A stretch of 64,000 bases of DNA from Janthinobacterium sp. 61 (GCF_002846335.1 NZ_PJMQ01000001.1:3286001-3350000), one strand, 5' to 3'. Shown: positions 43,444 through 52,288, numbered from the stretch's first letter. Numbers and translations: made by a program. The notes: generated by a model from the sequence alone, not told the origin.

Positions 43444-43506
43444 GTCTCCTCCAATTCGTTCTCCGAACATTGGATTCGGCCCGCGCTAGTACGCGGGCTT
43501 TTTTTT
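43444..43506 (+). ncRNA. Candidate 63-nt small RNA with anti-Shine-Dalgarno motifs
   Basis: Between a sigma-70 promoter and a rho-independent terminator lies a short transcript of two hairpins. The first pairs TCCAAT (43450-43455) with ATTGGA (43469-43474) and GTTC (43458-43461) with GAAC (43465-43468), exposing TCC in the loop; the second is the terminator. UCUCC occurs twice: in the 5' tail and around the first loop, complementary to GGAGA-type ribosome sites. This suggests a base-pairing regulator. It could instead be a short terminated leader for the TetR gene downstream. No small-RNA family is recognised by eye. Confidence 0.65.
43479..43506 (+). terminator. Rho-independent terminator of the candidate small RNA
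   Basis: GCCCGCG (43479-43485) and CGCGGGC (43492-43498) with loop CTAGTA, followed by eight T residues. Confidence 0.92.
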
Positions 43507-43538
43507 GCCTGCGTTTTCCACGCATCTTCATCTTTCCT

Positions 43539-43562
43539 TAACTAAATCAACCGATTTAGTTA
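43539..43562. promoter_or_regulatory. TetR operator palindrome upstream of the efflux operon
   Basis: Perfect 10-base arms TAACTAAATC (43539-43548) and GATTTAGTTA (43553-43562) around AACC. A second partial dyad, TATATC (43561-43566) and GATATA (43577-43582), follows. The site is 37 bases before the TetR start and probably covers the operon promoter. Confidence 0.8.
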
Positions 43563-43598
43563 TATCAATCGTTTGAGATATATGATTAAATCTCCGGC

Positions 43599-44327
43599 AT
43601 GATTGAAAAAAACGCCATCCCAACTCCCCATGCCGACGACGGGCGCAAGCCCCGTTCCGATGGCGAGCAATCGCGCGAGCGGCTGCTGCATAGCGCCATC
43701 CGCCTGTTTGCCGAACAGGGTTACGCCAAGACCTCCACGCGCGAACTGGCGCAGGCGGCCGGCACGAACGCGGCAGCCATCAGCTACTATTTTGGCGACA
43801 AGGCGGGCCTGTACCGCGCCGCCTTTGTCCAGCAATCGTCGAATCCGCAAGACAATATCGCCCTGTACGAGCAGCCCCATTTCACCCTGCGCCAAAGCCT
43901 GGAAGGCTTTTATGCGCAAATGCTCGCGCCCATGCAGCAGGGCGAGATTGCGCGCGACTGCATGCGCCTGTGGTGCCGCGAGATGCTCGAACCGACGGGC
44001 CTGTGGGCACGCGAGATCGACCAGAACATCCGTCCCGAACACGAGGCGCTCACCCGCGTGCTGGCGCGCCATCTTGGCGCGCCCGACAACAGCGACGACA
44101 TGCACCGCCTGGCGTTTTCCATCGCTTCGCTGGCCCTGCAACACATGGTGGGCGCCGAAGTGCTGCAAACTTTGCGCCCGCAGTTGCTGGAAACGCCGCA
44201 CGCCATCGACACCTGGCTGTCGCGCATGACCGACTACGCACTGGCCATGGCCGAAGTGGAACGCCAGCGCATGGGCCTCCCCACTTCTACCACTACCGCT
44301 CAACGACAAGCAGAAGGACCAGCATGA
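43599..44327 (+). CDS. TetR-family repressor of RND efflux operon (CecR-like, DUF1956 C-terminal domain)
   Basis: A 242-residue regulator with a TetR helix-turn-helix (RERLLHSAIRLFAEQGYAKTSTRELAQAAGTNAAAISYYFGDKAGLYRAAF, about 25-75) and a DUF1956-type ligand domain (LQHMVGAEVLQTLRP near residue 195). It is the first gene of the efflux operon, and a palindromic operator precedes it, so it should repress itself and the pump and be released by a drug or metabolite. Its stop overlaps the outer-membrane factor start (ATGA). Start ATG 43599 is the first in frame after the operator. Confidence 0.9.
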   Translation: MIEKNAIPTPHADDGRKPRSDGEQSRERLLHSAIRLFAEQGYAKTSTRELAQAAGTNAAAISYYFGDKAGLYRAAFVQQSSNPQDNIALYEQPHFTLRQSLEGFYAQMLAPMQQGEIARDCMRLWCREMLEPTGLWAREIDQNIRPEHEALTRVLARHLGAPDNSDDMHRLAFSIASLALQHMVGAEVLQTLRPQLLETPHAIDTWLSRMTDYALAMAEVERQRMGLPTSTTTAQRQAEGPA

Positions 44328-45745
44328 CGACTATTCGATGCACCGTTCAACGCGCCCTGGCCGCCAGCATCGTGCTGGCGCTGGGTGGCTGCGCCCTGCA
44401 GGGTCCGCCCGCAGTGGTGGCCGCCAGCGCACCCGCGCAGTGGCAGGCGCCGCTGCCGCACAATGGCAAGCTGACGGACCTGGCCAGTTGGTGGCAGGGC
44501 CAGGGCGACAGCCTGCTGGTGCAATTGATCACCGATGCGCAGCAGGTCAGCCCCACGATCGCCGCTGCCAGCACGCGCATCGTGCAGGCGCGCGCGGACA
44601 GGGTCGCCAGCGGCGCCGCGCTGGCGCCCGCCCTCGACGCGACGGGCAGCGTGGTACGCACCAGCCAGCAATCGGCACAGCCCAGCGGCACCACCTCGCA
44701 GGCGGCCTTGCAAGCCTCGTGGGAAATCGATGTGTTTGGCGCCAACCGTGCCACGCGCGATGCGGCGCAGGAGCGCTACGACAGCGCCCGCGCGGGATGG
44801 CATGAGGCCCGCGTCTCGGTGGCCGCCGAAGTGGCGAACCAGTACTACGCCTTGCGCACCTGCCAGCAACTGCAGGCCGTGGCCGAACAGGATGCCGTCT
44901 CTCGCCGCGATTCGTCACGCCTGACGGAACTGAGCGCAGGCGCCGGCTTCCAGCCGCCCGCCAACGCCGCCCTGGCCCGCGCCAGCGCTGCCGAAGGCGC
45001 CAGCCGCGCCATCGAACAGCGCGCCGCCTGCGATGTGAATGTCAAGGCGCTGGTGGCCCTGTCGGCCATGCCGGAAGAGACGCTGCGCCAGAAGCTGGCG
45101 ACCAGCCCCGCCGTTCTTCCCTCGCCCGTGGCGATTGCGGAACTGCCGGCGCAAACACTGGGCCAGCGTCCCGACATTTACAGCGCCGAACGCGAAGTGG
45201 CGGCAGCCAGCTTCGAAGTACGCGGCGCGCAGGCGCAGCGCTATCCTCGTCTGAGCCTGGCCGGCTCCATCGGCAAGGGTAATATCCGCGCCGGCGGCAC
45301 CAGCATCACGGCCAGTACCTGGAGCATCGGCCCGCTGGCCGTCAGCCTGCCCATCTTCGACGGCGGCACCCGCCGCGCCCAGGTCGATGCAGCCACGGCG
45401 CGCTACGACGAAGCGGTGGTGAAATACCGCGCCGGCGTGCGCCAGGCCGTGCGAGAAGTGGAAGAAGCCTTGGTCAACCTGGCCAGCACGGACGAGCGCA
45501 GCGGCCACGCGAAAACGGCACTGGAAGGCTACCGCGTGTCGTTCGTCGCCACCGAGGACCGTTACAAGAATGGCCTGGCCAGCCTGATCGAACTGGAAGA
45601 CGCGCGCCGCACGCGCCTGGCCGCCGAAAACACTGTGGTCAACCTGGAGCGCGAACGCAGCGCCGCCTGGGTAGCGCTGTACCGCGCCGCCGGCGGCGGC
45701 TGGAACAGCAGCAGCCCCAATGCCCTCGCCAACAACGCCCCCTGA
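44324..45745 (+). CDS. RND efflux outer-membrane lipoprotein (NodT/OprM type)
   Basis: A 473-residue outer-membrane channel of the TolC superfamily. The signal peptide ends in a lipobox (VLALGGC), and two OEP repeats follow (WWQGQGDSLLVQLITDAQQ.. ASWEIDVFGANRATRDAAQERYDSA; RPDIYSAEREVAAASFEVRGAQAQRYPRLSLAGSIG). AGAAGG precedes ATG 44324, which overlaps the repressor stop. It provides the exit duct for the RND pump encoded downstream. The order TetR-OMF-MFP-RND is less common than OMF last. Confidence 0.92.
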   Translation: MTTIRCTVQRALAASIVLALGGCALQGPPAVVAASAPAQWQAPLPHNGKLTDLASWWQGQGDSLLVQLITDAQQVSPTIAAASTRIVQARADRVASGAALAPALDATGSVVRTSQQSAQPSGTTSQAALQASWEIDVFGANRATRDAAQERYDSARAGWHEARVSVAAEVANQYYALRTCQQLQAVAEQDAVSRRDSSRLTELSAGAGFQPPANAALARASAAEGASRAIEQRAACDVNVKALVALSAMPEETLRQKLATSPAVLPSPVAIAELPAQTLGQRPDIYSAEREVAAASFEVRGAQAQRYPRLSLAGSIGKGNIRAGGTSITASTWSIGPLAVSLPIFDGGTRRAQVDAATARYDEAVVKYRAGVRQAVREVEEALVNLASTDERSGHAKTALEGYRVSFVATEDRYKNGLASLIELEDARRTRLAAENTVVNLERERSAAWVALYRAAGGGWNSSSPNALANNAP

Positions 45746-45758
45746 CGGATACGACAAT

Positions 45759-46934
45759 ATGAAAAAAATGACCTTGAAACCCGTGGCACTCGCCCTTGCC
45801 GCCCTTTGCGTGATGCTGGGCGCGGGCGTGGCCCTGTACCCCTCGGCTTCCACTGCGGCCAACGATGCCAAAGACAAGAACGCAGCGCAAAAACCGGCCC
45901 TGACCGTCACCACGGCCAAGCCGCAAACGGCCAGCCTGCCCATCAAGCTGAGCGCCAACGGCAACGTGGCCGCCTGGCAGGAAGCCGTCATCGGCAGCGA
46001 ATCGAACGGCTTGCGCCTCACCGAGGTTCGCGTGAATGTCGGCGACGTGGTGCGCGCTGGCCAGGTGCTGGCCGTCTTCTCGAACGACACGGTGAACGCC
46101 GACGTGGCACAGGCGAAAGCGGCGGTACTGGAAGCGGAAGCAAATGCGCTTGAGGCGGCCGCCAACGCGCAGCGCGCCCGGTCGCTGCAAAGCACGGGCG
46201 CCATCAGCGCCCAGCAGATCAGCCAGTACCTGACGGCCGAACAGACGGCCAATGCGCGCATCGCGTCGGCCAAGGCGCAGCTGGCATCGCAGCAGCTGCG
46301 CCTGAAATACACGCAGGTGGTCGCCCCCGACAGCGGCATCATCTCCTCGCGCTCGGCCACCGTCGGTTCCGTCGTGGGCACCGGAACGGAGCTGTTCCGC
46401 ATGATCCGCCAGGGCCGCCTCGAATGGCGCGCCGAAGTGACGGCCACCGAGCTGCTGAATTTAAAACCGGGCACCCTGGCGCAGGTCAAGGCAGCCAATG
46501 GCAGCGTTTTGACAGGCAAGGTGCGCATGATCGCCCCTACCGTCGATCCGCAGACGCGTTCGGCCCTCGTGTATGTAGACCTGCCGGCCAGCACGGGCAA
46601 CAATGCGCCATTCAAGGCCGGCATGTACGCCAGCGGCGAATTTGAACTGGGCACATCGGGCGCGTTGACGGTGCCGCAGCAGGCCATCGCCGTGCGCGAT
46701 GGTTTCAGCTATGTCTTCCGCCTGAATGCCGACCAGCGTGTCAGCCAGATCAAGGTGCAAGCCGGGCGGCGCCTGAGCGACCGCATCGAGATTGTAGGCG
46801 GCATCGCGGCCGACACCACCATCGTCGTCAGCGGCGCAGGCTTCCTCAATGACGGCGACCTGGTACGGAATGTACAAAACCCGGTCGTGCCACCAGCAGC
46901 CAAGACTGCGGCAGCATCTGCCGTGAAAAAATAG
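45759..46934 (+). CDS. RND efflux periplasmic adaptor (membrane fusion protein)
   Basis: A 391-residue HlyD/AcrA-family adaptor: N-terminal membrane segment (LALAALCVMLGAGVAL), lipoyl half-motifs (ANGNVAAWQEAVIGSESNGLRLTEVRVNVGDVVRAGQVLAVF; VVAPDSGIISSRSATVGSVV), a helical hairpin with many Ala/Gln residues, and a beta-barrel and C-terminal part (PQQAIAVRDGFSYVFRL). ATG 45759 is 13 bases after the channel gene stop. It bridges pump and channel. Confidence 0.92.
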   Translation: MKKMTLKPVALALAALCVMLGAGVALYPSASTAANDAKDKNAAQKPALTVTTAKPQTASLPIKLSANGNVAAWQEAVIGSESNGLRLTEVRVNVGDVVRAGQVLAVFSNDTVNADVAQAKAAVLEAEANALEAAANAQRARSLQSTGAISAQQISQYLTAEQTANARIASAKAQLASQQLRLKYTQVVAPDSGIISSRSATVGSVVGTGTELFRMIRQGRLEWRAEVTATELLNLKPGTLAQVKAANGSVLTGKVRMIAPTVDPQTRSALVYVDLPASTGNNAPFKAGMYASGEFELGTSGALTVPQQAIAVRDGFSYVFRLNADQRVSQIKVQAGRRLSDRIEIVGGIAADTTIVVSGAGFLNDGDLVRNVQNPVVPPAAKTAAASAVKK

Positions 46935-46943
46935 GGGGAGGCC

Positions 46944-49900
46944 ATGAACTTTTCCTCCCTATCGATCAAGAACCCGATTCCGGCCATCATGCTGTTCGCG
47001 CTGCTGACCCTGGCCGGTCTGCTGGCCTACAAGGCCAATCCGGTGCAGGATTTCCCTGACATCGAACTGCCCATCGTCACCGTCAGCGCGGTGCTGCCGG
47101 GCGCGGCGCCGGCCCAGCTGGAAACGGAGGTGGCGCGCAAGATCGAAGACTCCGTCGCCACCCTGCAAGGCGTGAAAAACATCTACACCAAGGTGCTCGA
47201 TGGCGTCGTCACGGTGACCGTTGAATTCATCCTGGAAAAGCAGATCGCCGAAGCCGTCAACGATGTGCGCGACGCCGTCGCCCGCGTAAAGGCGGACATG
47301 CCGGCCGAACTGCGCGACCCTACCGTCACCAAGGCGTCCACCGCCGGGCGCGTGGTGCTGACCTTTATCGCCACGGCGAAACCCGGCGTGGACAACCCGC
47401 TCGACGCTCCCGACCTGTCCTGGTTCGTTGACAACACGGTGGCCAAGCGCCTGCTGACCGTGCCCGGCGTGGGCGCCGTCAACCGCGTGGGTGGCGTTTA
47501 CCGCGAAATCCAGGTGGAGCTCGACGAAGCGCGCATGGCCGCATTGAAAGTGTCGGCCCTCGACGTCTCGCGCCAGCTGCGCCTGGTGCAGCGCGAAGCG
47601 CCTGGTGGACGGGGCGACATCAGCGGCGCCGAGCAGTCGGTGCGCACCATCGCCACCGTCAAGACGGCCGAAGAATTGTCACGCGTGGAAGTGCCGCTGC
47701 CGGACGGCCGCCATGTGCGCCTCGACCAGGTGGCCACCGTGCGCGACACGATCGCCGAACCGCGCGCGCTGGCCGAGCAGGATGGCAAGACCGTGGTCGC
47801 CTTTGAAGTGTTCCGCACCAAGGGCGCCAGCGAAGTGGCCGTCGCCAAGGGCGCGCGCGCGGCCATCGCCGATCTGCAGAAGGAAAACCCCAACGTGGTG
47901 CTGCAGCAGTCGATCGACAATGCCTTCCCCGTCGAGGAAAACTTCGACGGCTCGATGGAACTGCTGTACGAAGGCGCGCTGCTGGCCGTGCTGGTAGTGT
48001 GGTGGTTCCTGCGCGACTGGCGCGCTACCCTGGTGGCCGCAGCCGCGCTGCCCCTGTCCGTGATGCCGGCATTCCTCGGCATCTACTGGTTCGGCTATAC
48101 GCTCAATACCGTCACCCTGCTGTCGCTGGCCCTGGTCGTCGGCGTGCTGGTCGACGACGCCATCGTCGAAATCGAAAATATCGAACGCCATCTGCGCATG
48201 GGCAAGTCGCCCATGGAAGCGGCCATGGAAGCGGCCGATGAAATCGGCATGGCGGTCATCGCCACTACCTTCGCGCTGGTGGCCGTGTTCTTGCCAACGG
48301 CCTTCATGAGCGGCATTCCCGGCCTGTTCTTCAAGCAGTTCGGCTGGACGGCCGTGCTGGCCGTGCTCGCCTCACTGGTAGTGGCACGACTGCTCACGCC
48401 GATGATGGCCGCCTACATCCTGAAACCCCTGCCGCACAAGGAAGAACAGGATGGCTGGCTGATGACGCGCTACCTGACGGTCATGCGCTGGTGCCTGAAC
48501 CATCGCGGCATCACGGCTATCGCCGCAGCCCTGTTCTTTATCGGCGCCATCGCGCTCGTGCCGCTGCTGCCGACGGGCTTCGTGCCGGCCGCCGACCGCG
48601 CGCAGACGCAGATCAACCTGGAACTGCCGCCCGGTTCTACCCTGGCCGAAACGCAGGCCGTGGCGGCCATGGCACGCGATGCAGCCATGCAGACGCCGGG
48701 CATCAAGGGCGTTTTCAGCTCGATTGGCGGCGGCTCCAGCGGCGACGCCTTCGCCCCCGGCGCGGCGGCCGAGGCGCGCCGCGCCGTGCTGACACTGACC
48801 ACCGTGCACCGCACGGAGCGCAAGGAATCGATGGCGGGCCTGGAAACGCAGCTGCGCCACAAGCTCGATACGATACCTGGCGCCCGCTTCACGGTGGGGC
48901 CGCCCGACACGGGCGTCAAGATGCAGCTGGTGCTGCGCTCGGAAGACCCGGTGGCACTGATGGCGGCGGCACAAAAGGTCGAGCGCGAACTGCGCGGCCT
49001 GAAAGGCATTGGCAACGTCAACTCCAGCGCATCGCTGGTACGTCCGGAAATCATCGTGCGGCCCGACTTTGCCAAGGCGGCAGACCTGGGCGTGACGGCG
49101 GCGGCCATCGGCGAGACGGTGCGCGTGGCCACGGCCGGCGATTACGACACGGACCTGACCAAAATGAACCTGCCCGAGCGGCAAGTGCCAATCCGCGTCA
49201 AGCTGCCCAACAGCGTGCGCGCCGACCTGGCCGCCATCGAGCGCCTGACCGTACCCGGCAAGAACGGCCCCGTGCGCCTGGCGAACGTTGCCACCGTGAC
49301 GATGGAAAGCGGCCCGGCGCAGATCGACCGCCTGAACCGCAGCCGCAACGTGACGCTCGACGTCGAACTCGGTTCGCGCACCCTCGGGGAATTGAATGAA
49401 GAAGCGCGCGCGCTGCCGTCGATGAAGAATTTGCCGCCGTCCGTGAAGATCGCCGAACTGGGCGACGCGCAGGAAATGGCTTCGCTGTTTGCCAGCTTCG
49501 GCCTGGCCATGCTGATCGGCGTGTTGTGCATCTATTGCGTGCTGGTGCTACTGTTCAAGGACTTCATGCAGCCGGTGACCATCCTGGCGGCGCTGCCGCT
49601 GTCCATCGGCGGCGCCTTCGTGGCGCTCCTGATCACGGGCAGCGCTTTGTCCATGCCGTCGATGATCGGCCTGATCATGCTGATGGGGATCGTCACCAAG
49701 AACTCCATCCTGCTGGTCGATTATGCGATCCTGGCGCGCCAGGCCGGCATGAACCGCTTCGATGCGCTGGTCGACGCCTGCCACAAGCGCAGCCGCCCCA
49801 TCCTGATGACGACGATCGCCATGGGCGCCGGCATGATGCCGCTGGCACTGGGCTGGGGCGCCGACCCGAGCTTCCGTTCGCCGATGGCCATCACCGTCAT

Positions 49901-50060
49901 CGGCGGCCTGATCACCTCGACCTTGCTCAGTCTGCTGGTGGTGCCGGCCGTGTTCACCTATATCGACGACCTGGAGCACCTGCTCAAGCGCGGCATGGCG
50001 AAGCTGCGCCGCCACAAGGCGCCGCTGCGGCGCGATGACAAGGTGGCGCTGGAAAAATAA
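46944..50060 (+). CDS. RND-family efflux pump inner-membrane permease (HAE1-like)
   Basis: A 1038-residue proton-driven drug/amphiphile exporter with twelve membrane helices and two large periplasmic loops. The proton-relay acidic pair lies in helix 4 (VVGVLVDDAIVEIENIERH). The N terminus MNFSSLSIKNPIPAIMLF and PVQDFPDIELPIVTVSAVLPGA are standard. It is in operon with the adaptor (10-base gap, AGGGGGAGG ribosome site) and channel. The subgroup resembles MdtB/MdtC or MexF-like pumps; substrates are not predictable. Confidence 0.94.
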   Translation: MNFSSLSIKNPIPAIMLFALLTLAGLLAYKANPVQDFPDIELPIVTVSAVLPGAAPAQLETEVARKIEDSVATLQGVKNIYTKVLDGVVTVTVEFILEKQIAEAVNDVRDAVARVKADMPAELRDPTVTKASTAGRVVLTFIATAKPGVDNPLDAPDLSWFVDNTVAKRLLTVPGVGAVNRVGGVYREIQVELDEARMAALKVSALDVSRQLRLVQREAPGGRGDISGAEQSVRTIATVKTAEELSRVEVPLPDGRHVRLDQVATVRDTIAEPRALAEQDGKTVVAFEVFRTKGASEVAVAKGARAAIADLQKENPNVVLQQSIDNAFPVEENFDGSMELLYEGALLAVLVVWWFLRDWRATLVAAAALPLSVMPAFLGIYWFGYTLNTVTLLSLALVVGVLVDDAIVEIENIERHLRMGKSPMEAAMEAADEIGMAVIATTFALVAVFLPTAFMSGIPGLFFKQFGWTAVLAVLASLVVARLLTPMMAAYILKPLPHKEEQDGWLMTRYLTVMRWCLNHRGITAIAAALFFIGAIALVPLLPTGFVPAADRAQTQINLELPPGSTLAETQAVAAMARDAAMQTPGIKGVFSSIGGGSSGDAFAPGAAAEARRAVLTLTTVHRTERKESMAGLETQLRHKLDTIPGARFTVGPPDTGVKMQLVLRSEDPVALMAAAQKVERELRGLKGIGNVNSSASLVRPEIIVRPDFAKAADLGVTAAAIGETVRVATAGDYDTDLTKMNLPERQVPIRVKLPNSVRADLAAIERLTVPGKNGPVRLANVATVTMESGPAQIDRLNRSRNVTLDVELGSRTLGELNEEARALPSMKNLPPSVKIAELGDAQEMASLFASFGLAMLIGVLCIYCVLVLLFKDFMQPVTILAALPLSIGGAFVALLITGSALSMPSMIGLIMLMGIVTKNSILLVDYAILARQAGMNRFDALVDACHKRSRPILMTTIAMGAGMMPLALGWGADPSFRSPMAITVIGGLITSTLLSLLVVPAVFTYIDDLEHLLKRGMAKLRRHKAPLRRDDKVALEK

Positions 50061-50099
50061 GCGCCGCCATTGTTTGCAAAATCGCCCCCAGCGGGCAAG

Positions 50100-50141
50100 G
50101 AAGCGAAGGACCGGCCGGCAGGCCGCGCTCCCTCGCTTCCA
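50100..50141 (+). terminator. Hairpin downstream of the RND operon
   Basis: GGAAGCGA (50100-50107) and TCGCTTCC (50134-50141) enclose a 26-base GC-rich loop that contains GGCCGGC-type pairs. No T-run follows; a weak or factor-dependent terminator is possible. Confidence 0.35.
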
Positions 50142-50191
50142 TCTATCTGGCATACTGCGCCCATTCTCCATGAACGCAATCTGCCCTGCCT

Positions 50192-51160
50192 ATGAATTAC
50201 CGCACCCCGCTCGTCCTGCTACTGGTATCCGCACTGCTCGGCGCCTGCTCGGACAAGACCGCCCCCGCCAGCGCCGACGTGGCAGCTGACGTGGTAGCCG
50301 ATGTCCCCGCCGCCGCAGATACGGCATCGGCAGAGCACGTGCCGCCGCCGGCCGCCACCGCGCCCAAGACGGAAGAGATGAACACGCCGCAAGCACGCAA
50401 GCGCGAGGCGGGCATGATGCGCGCCGTGTTTGGCAAGGACTACCGTGGCGACAGCGACGATGCGCTGGCCGACCTGTCCGATCCGGACAACCATGTCGAC
50501 AAACTCAGTTATGTGGTCAGTGCCATCAGCCACAAGCTGCTGCCCGATGGCCGCGCCATCCTGGTGGCGAATGCGGAAACGGCCAACACGGAAGGCACGG
50601 CAGAATCGGCGCACGCCTCGCCGGGCTTGTTGAATGTCTTTTTCCTGGCGCCCAAGGGCCAGCCGGAAGACGGCCAGTGGCAAGTCGTGAAGCGGTTGGA
50701 AAACATCGCCGCCCTGGGTTCATCAGGGCAGCTGGGTGAAGTCCACTGGGTCATGCTGGGCGCGAACAAGCCGGGACTGGCGATACGCCACGGCTATACG
50801 GGCCAGGGCTACACCATCACGCAGCTTGCCCTGTTTGAAATCGGCGACGGCAAGGTGACCGCGCTCGATGGCGGCATCGACCTGTACTCGGACAATATGG
50901 GCGCCTGCACGCCGGACATGGACGAGTGCTGGATGGTCGACGGCAAGTGGCGCTTCGCCCCCGCGCGCAACGGCGGCGCCTACGACGACTTGCTGCTCGA
51001 TTTCACGGGCGCGTCCGAAAAGATCAAGCCCGGCGTCACGGTCAAGCCGGACGAAGACCCGCCGCGCATCGCCACGCCACTGAACGGTCGCGCGCGCTAT
51101 GCTTTCGATGGCAAGGGGTACAAACTGGTTGAAGGCAAGAATACGGTGCCTGGCGTCTAA
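50192..51160 (+). CDS. Hypothetical lipoprotein
   Basis: A 322-residue exported lipoprotein (signal with LLGAC lipobox) with an Ala/Val/Asp/Pro-rich spacer to about residue 60, then a globular beta-rich domain (HKLLPDGRAILVANAETAN; GLLNVFFLAPKG; GEVHWVMLGANKPGLAIRHGYTGQGYTITQLALFEI; GACTPDMDECWMVDGKWRF with a Cys pair). I do not recognise a family. It stands alone; a GGGGTC palindrome begins directly after its stop. Confidence 0.78.
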   Translation: MNYRTPLVLLLVSALLGACSDKTAPASADVAADVVADVPAAADTASAEHVPPPAATAPKTEEMNTPQARKREAGMMRAVFGKDYRGDSDDALADLSDPDNHVDKLSYVVSAISHKLLPDGRAILVANAETANTEGTAESAHASPGLLNVFFLAPKGQPEDGQWQVVKRLENIAALGSSGQLGEVHWVMLGANKPGLAIRHGYTGQGYTITQLALFEIGDGKVTALDGGIDLYSDNMGACTPDMDECWMVDGKWRFAPARNGGAYDDLLLDFTGASEKIKPGVTVKPDEDPPRIATPLNGRARYAFDGKGYKLVEGKNTVPGV

Positions 51161-51189
51161 TGGGGTCCGACCCGCCGGGTCTGACCCCA
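51161..51189. repeat. GGGGTC..GACCCC palindrome between convergent genes
   Basis: TGGGGTCCGACCCG (51161-51174) and CGGGTCTGACCCCA (51176-51189) are inverted with one mismatch and a one-base spacer. The core matches the outer arms of the element at 14387-14452. It begins on the base after the lipoprotein stop and 11 bases before the convergent TPR gene ends, so it may serve as a shared terminator or 3' stabiliser. Confidence 0.7.
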
Positions 51190-51199
51190 CGCAAGCCAG

Positions 51200-51940
51200 C
51201 TATCGGCGTGCCGCTTCCAGGCGCACCAGCAGCGGCGCATACATGGCACGCGTATGGCTGCTCCAGCGGGCCATGGCGCTGTCGATATCGAGCAGCAGGC
51301 GCTCCGACAACACCTTGTCGCCCTGCTGCAGCGCCCAGATCGCGCACTCGGCGCGGCACTCGAAGCTGTTGTAGCGCGTCAGCGCCTCGTCGAACTCCGC
51401 CTTCGCTTCCGCCTGGCGCCCGCTTTGCGCCAGCGCGCGGGCCGTCAGCAGGGACACCATCTCGGGACGGAAATGGGTGTCGTTGCGGCGGATGAATTCG
51501 AGGTGCGTCAAGGCCTCGGCGCCGCGCCCGCATTCCAGGTAGGCACGTGCCGCGCCCAGGCGAATTTCCAGGTCCGATGAAAACGCCCCCTGCAGGCAGG
51601 CTTCATACGTCGAAGCCGCAGCCTGCGCATCGCCCGCTTCGAGCAGCGCACTGGCCAGGCGCATCTGGTTTTGCGCCGTCGGCGTGTACTCGAAAGCGGC
51701 CTTCGCCTCGCGCAGTTCGCGGTTCGGGTCGAGCACCTGCACGGCCACAGACGCAACCTTGCGCGCGCCCTGCGGCAGGCGCGAATTGGGCAGGTAGATG
51801 GCGAAGAAATACACCACGCTGCCCAGCAGCGGGAACATGAATAAAATGAGCAGCCAGTACAGCTGCTGCCCGTTGCGCACCACGTGAATCGCAAAAAATA
51901 CCGCGATCAGGATGTGGATACCTATGCCAAAAATTGTCAT
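51200..51940 (-). CDS. TPR-repeat membrane protein with PLDc_N-like N terminus
   Basis: A 246-residue protein. Two N-terminal membrane helices (IGIHILIAVFFAIHVV and LYWLLILFMFPLLGSVVYFFAIYLP) resemble the phospholipase-D nuclease N-terminal domain found in cardiolipin synthases, but no PLD catalytic HKD motif follows. Instead residues about 85-235 are TPR-like helices (QMRLASALLEAGDAQAAASTYEACLQG; EIRLGAARAYLECGRGAEALTHLEFI; LLTARALAQSGRQAEAKAEFDEAL). ATG 51940 has GAGG upstream; the 14-codon extension is rejected. Probably a scaffold at the inner membrane; function unknown. Confidence 0.8.
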   Translation of the reverse strand: MTIFGIGIHILIAVFFAIHVVRNGQQLYWLLILFMFPLLGSVVYFFAIYLPNSRLPQGARKVASVAVQVLDPNRELREAKAAFEYTPTAQNQMRLASALLEAGDAQAAASTYEACLQGAFSSDLEIRLGAARAYLECGRGAEALTHLEFIRRNDTHFRPEMVSLLTARALAQSGRQAEAKAEFDEALTRYNSFECRAECAIWALQQGDKVLSERLLLDIDSAMARWSSHTRAMYAPLLVRLEAARR

Positions 51941-52006
51941 GCTGCGACCTCGTTCGTTCGTGACGGCAGCGGCTGGCACCATGCCGCCGCTTCTCCAGGC
52001 CAGATA

Positions 52007-52288
52007 TTACACCGGCCGGTGGCACAGGCTGCGCCGGACACGCGGGCGCGACAAGTCGACCGAAGCGACGAGGATGCGCGCTTTCAGCGGCAGCAAGCCC
52101 GCGTCGGCGCTCCAGAGGGTAGGCTGCGCGTTCGCCAAGGCCGCCGCCAAAGCCTGCTTGTTAAGCACCACGGAATGCACGCTTTGCCGGGCAATGTCGA
52201 GTTTGGCCCGCGCCGGCATCAGCAGTAAAAGCCAAGCAACAGCCAAGCAACAGCGAAACAGGCGCTGGCGGCACAAGAGCCTGACCAT
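52007..52288 (-). CDS. Small exported protein of unknown function, possibly a gene remnant
   Basis: A 93-residue frame with a plausible signal peptide (LFRCCLAVAWLLLLMPARA) and a short mature part (KLDIARQSVHSVVLNKQALAAALANAQPTLW...). ATG 52288 has AAGG six bases upstream and lies eight bases after the glycosyltransferase stop, so it looks like the last gene of that operon. The mature part is too short to assign and could be what is left of a larger polysaccharide-related protein. Confidence 0.4.
   Translation of the reverse strand: MVRLLCRQRLFRCCLAVAWLLLLMPARAKLDIARQSVHSVVLNKQALAAALANAQPTLWSADAGLLPLKARILVASVDLSRPRVRRSLCHRPV

Noticed and set aside
44915..46687. A 590-codon minus-strand frame across the efflux channel and adaptor genes
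   Set aside because: It crosses the boundary of two well-defined efflux genes and shows no recognisable domain.
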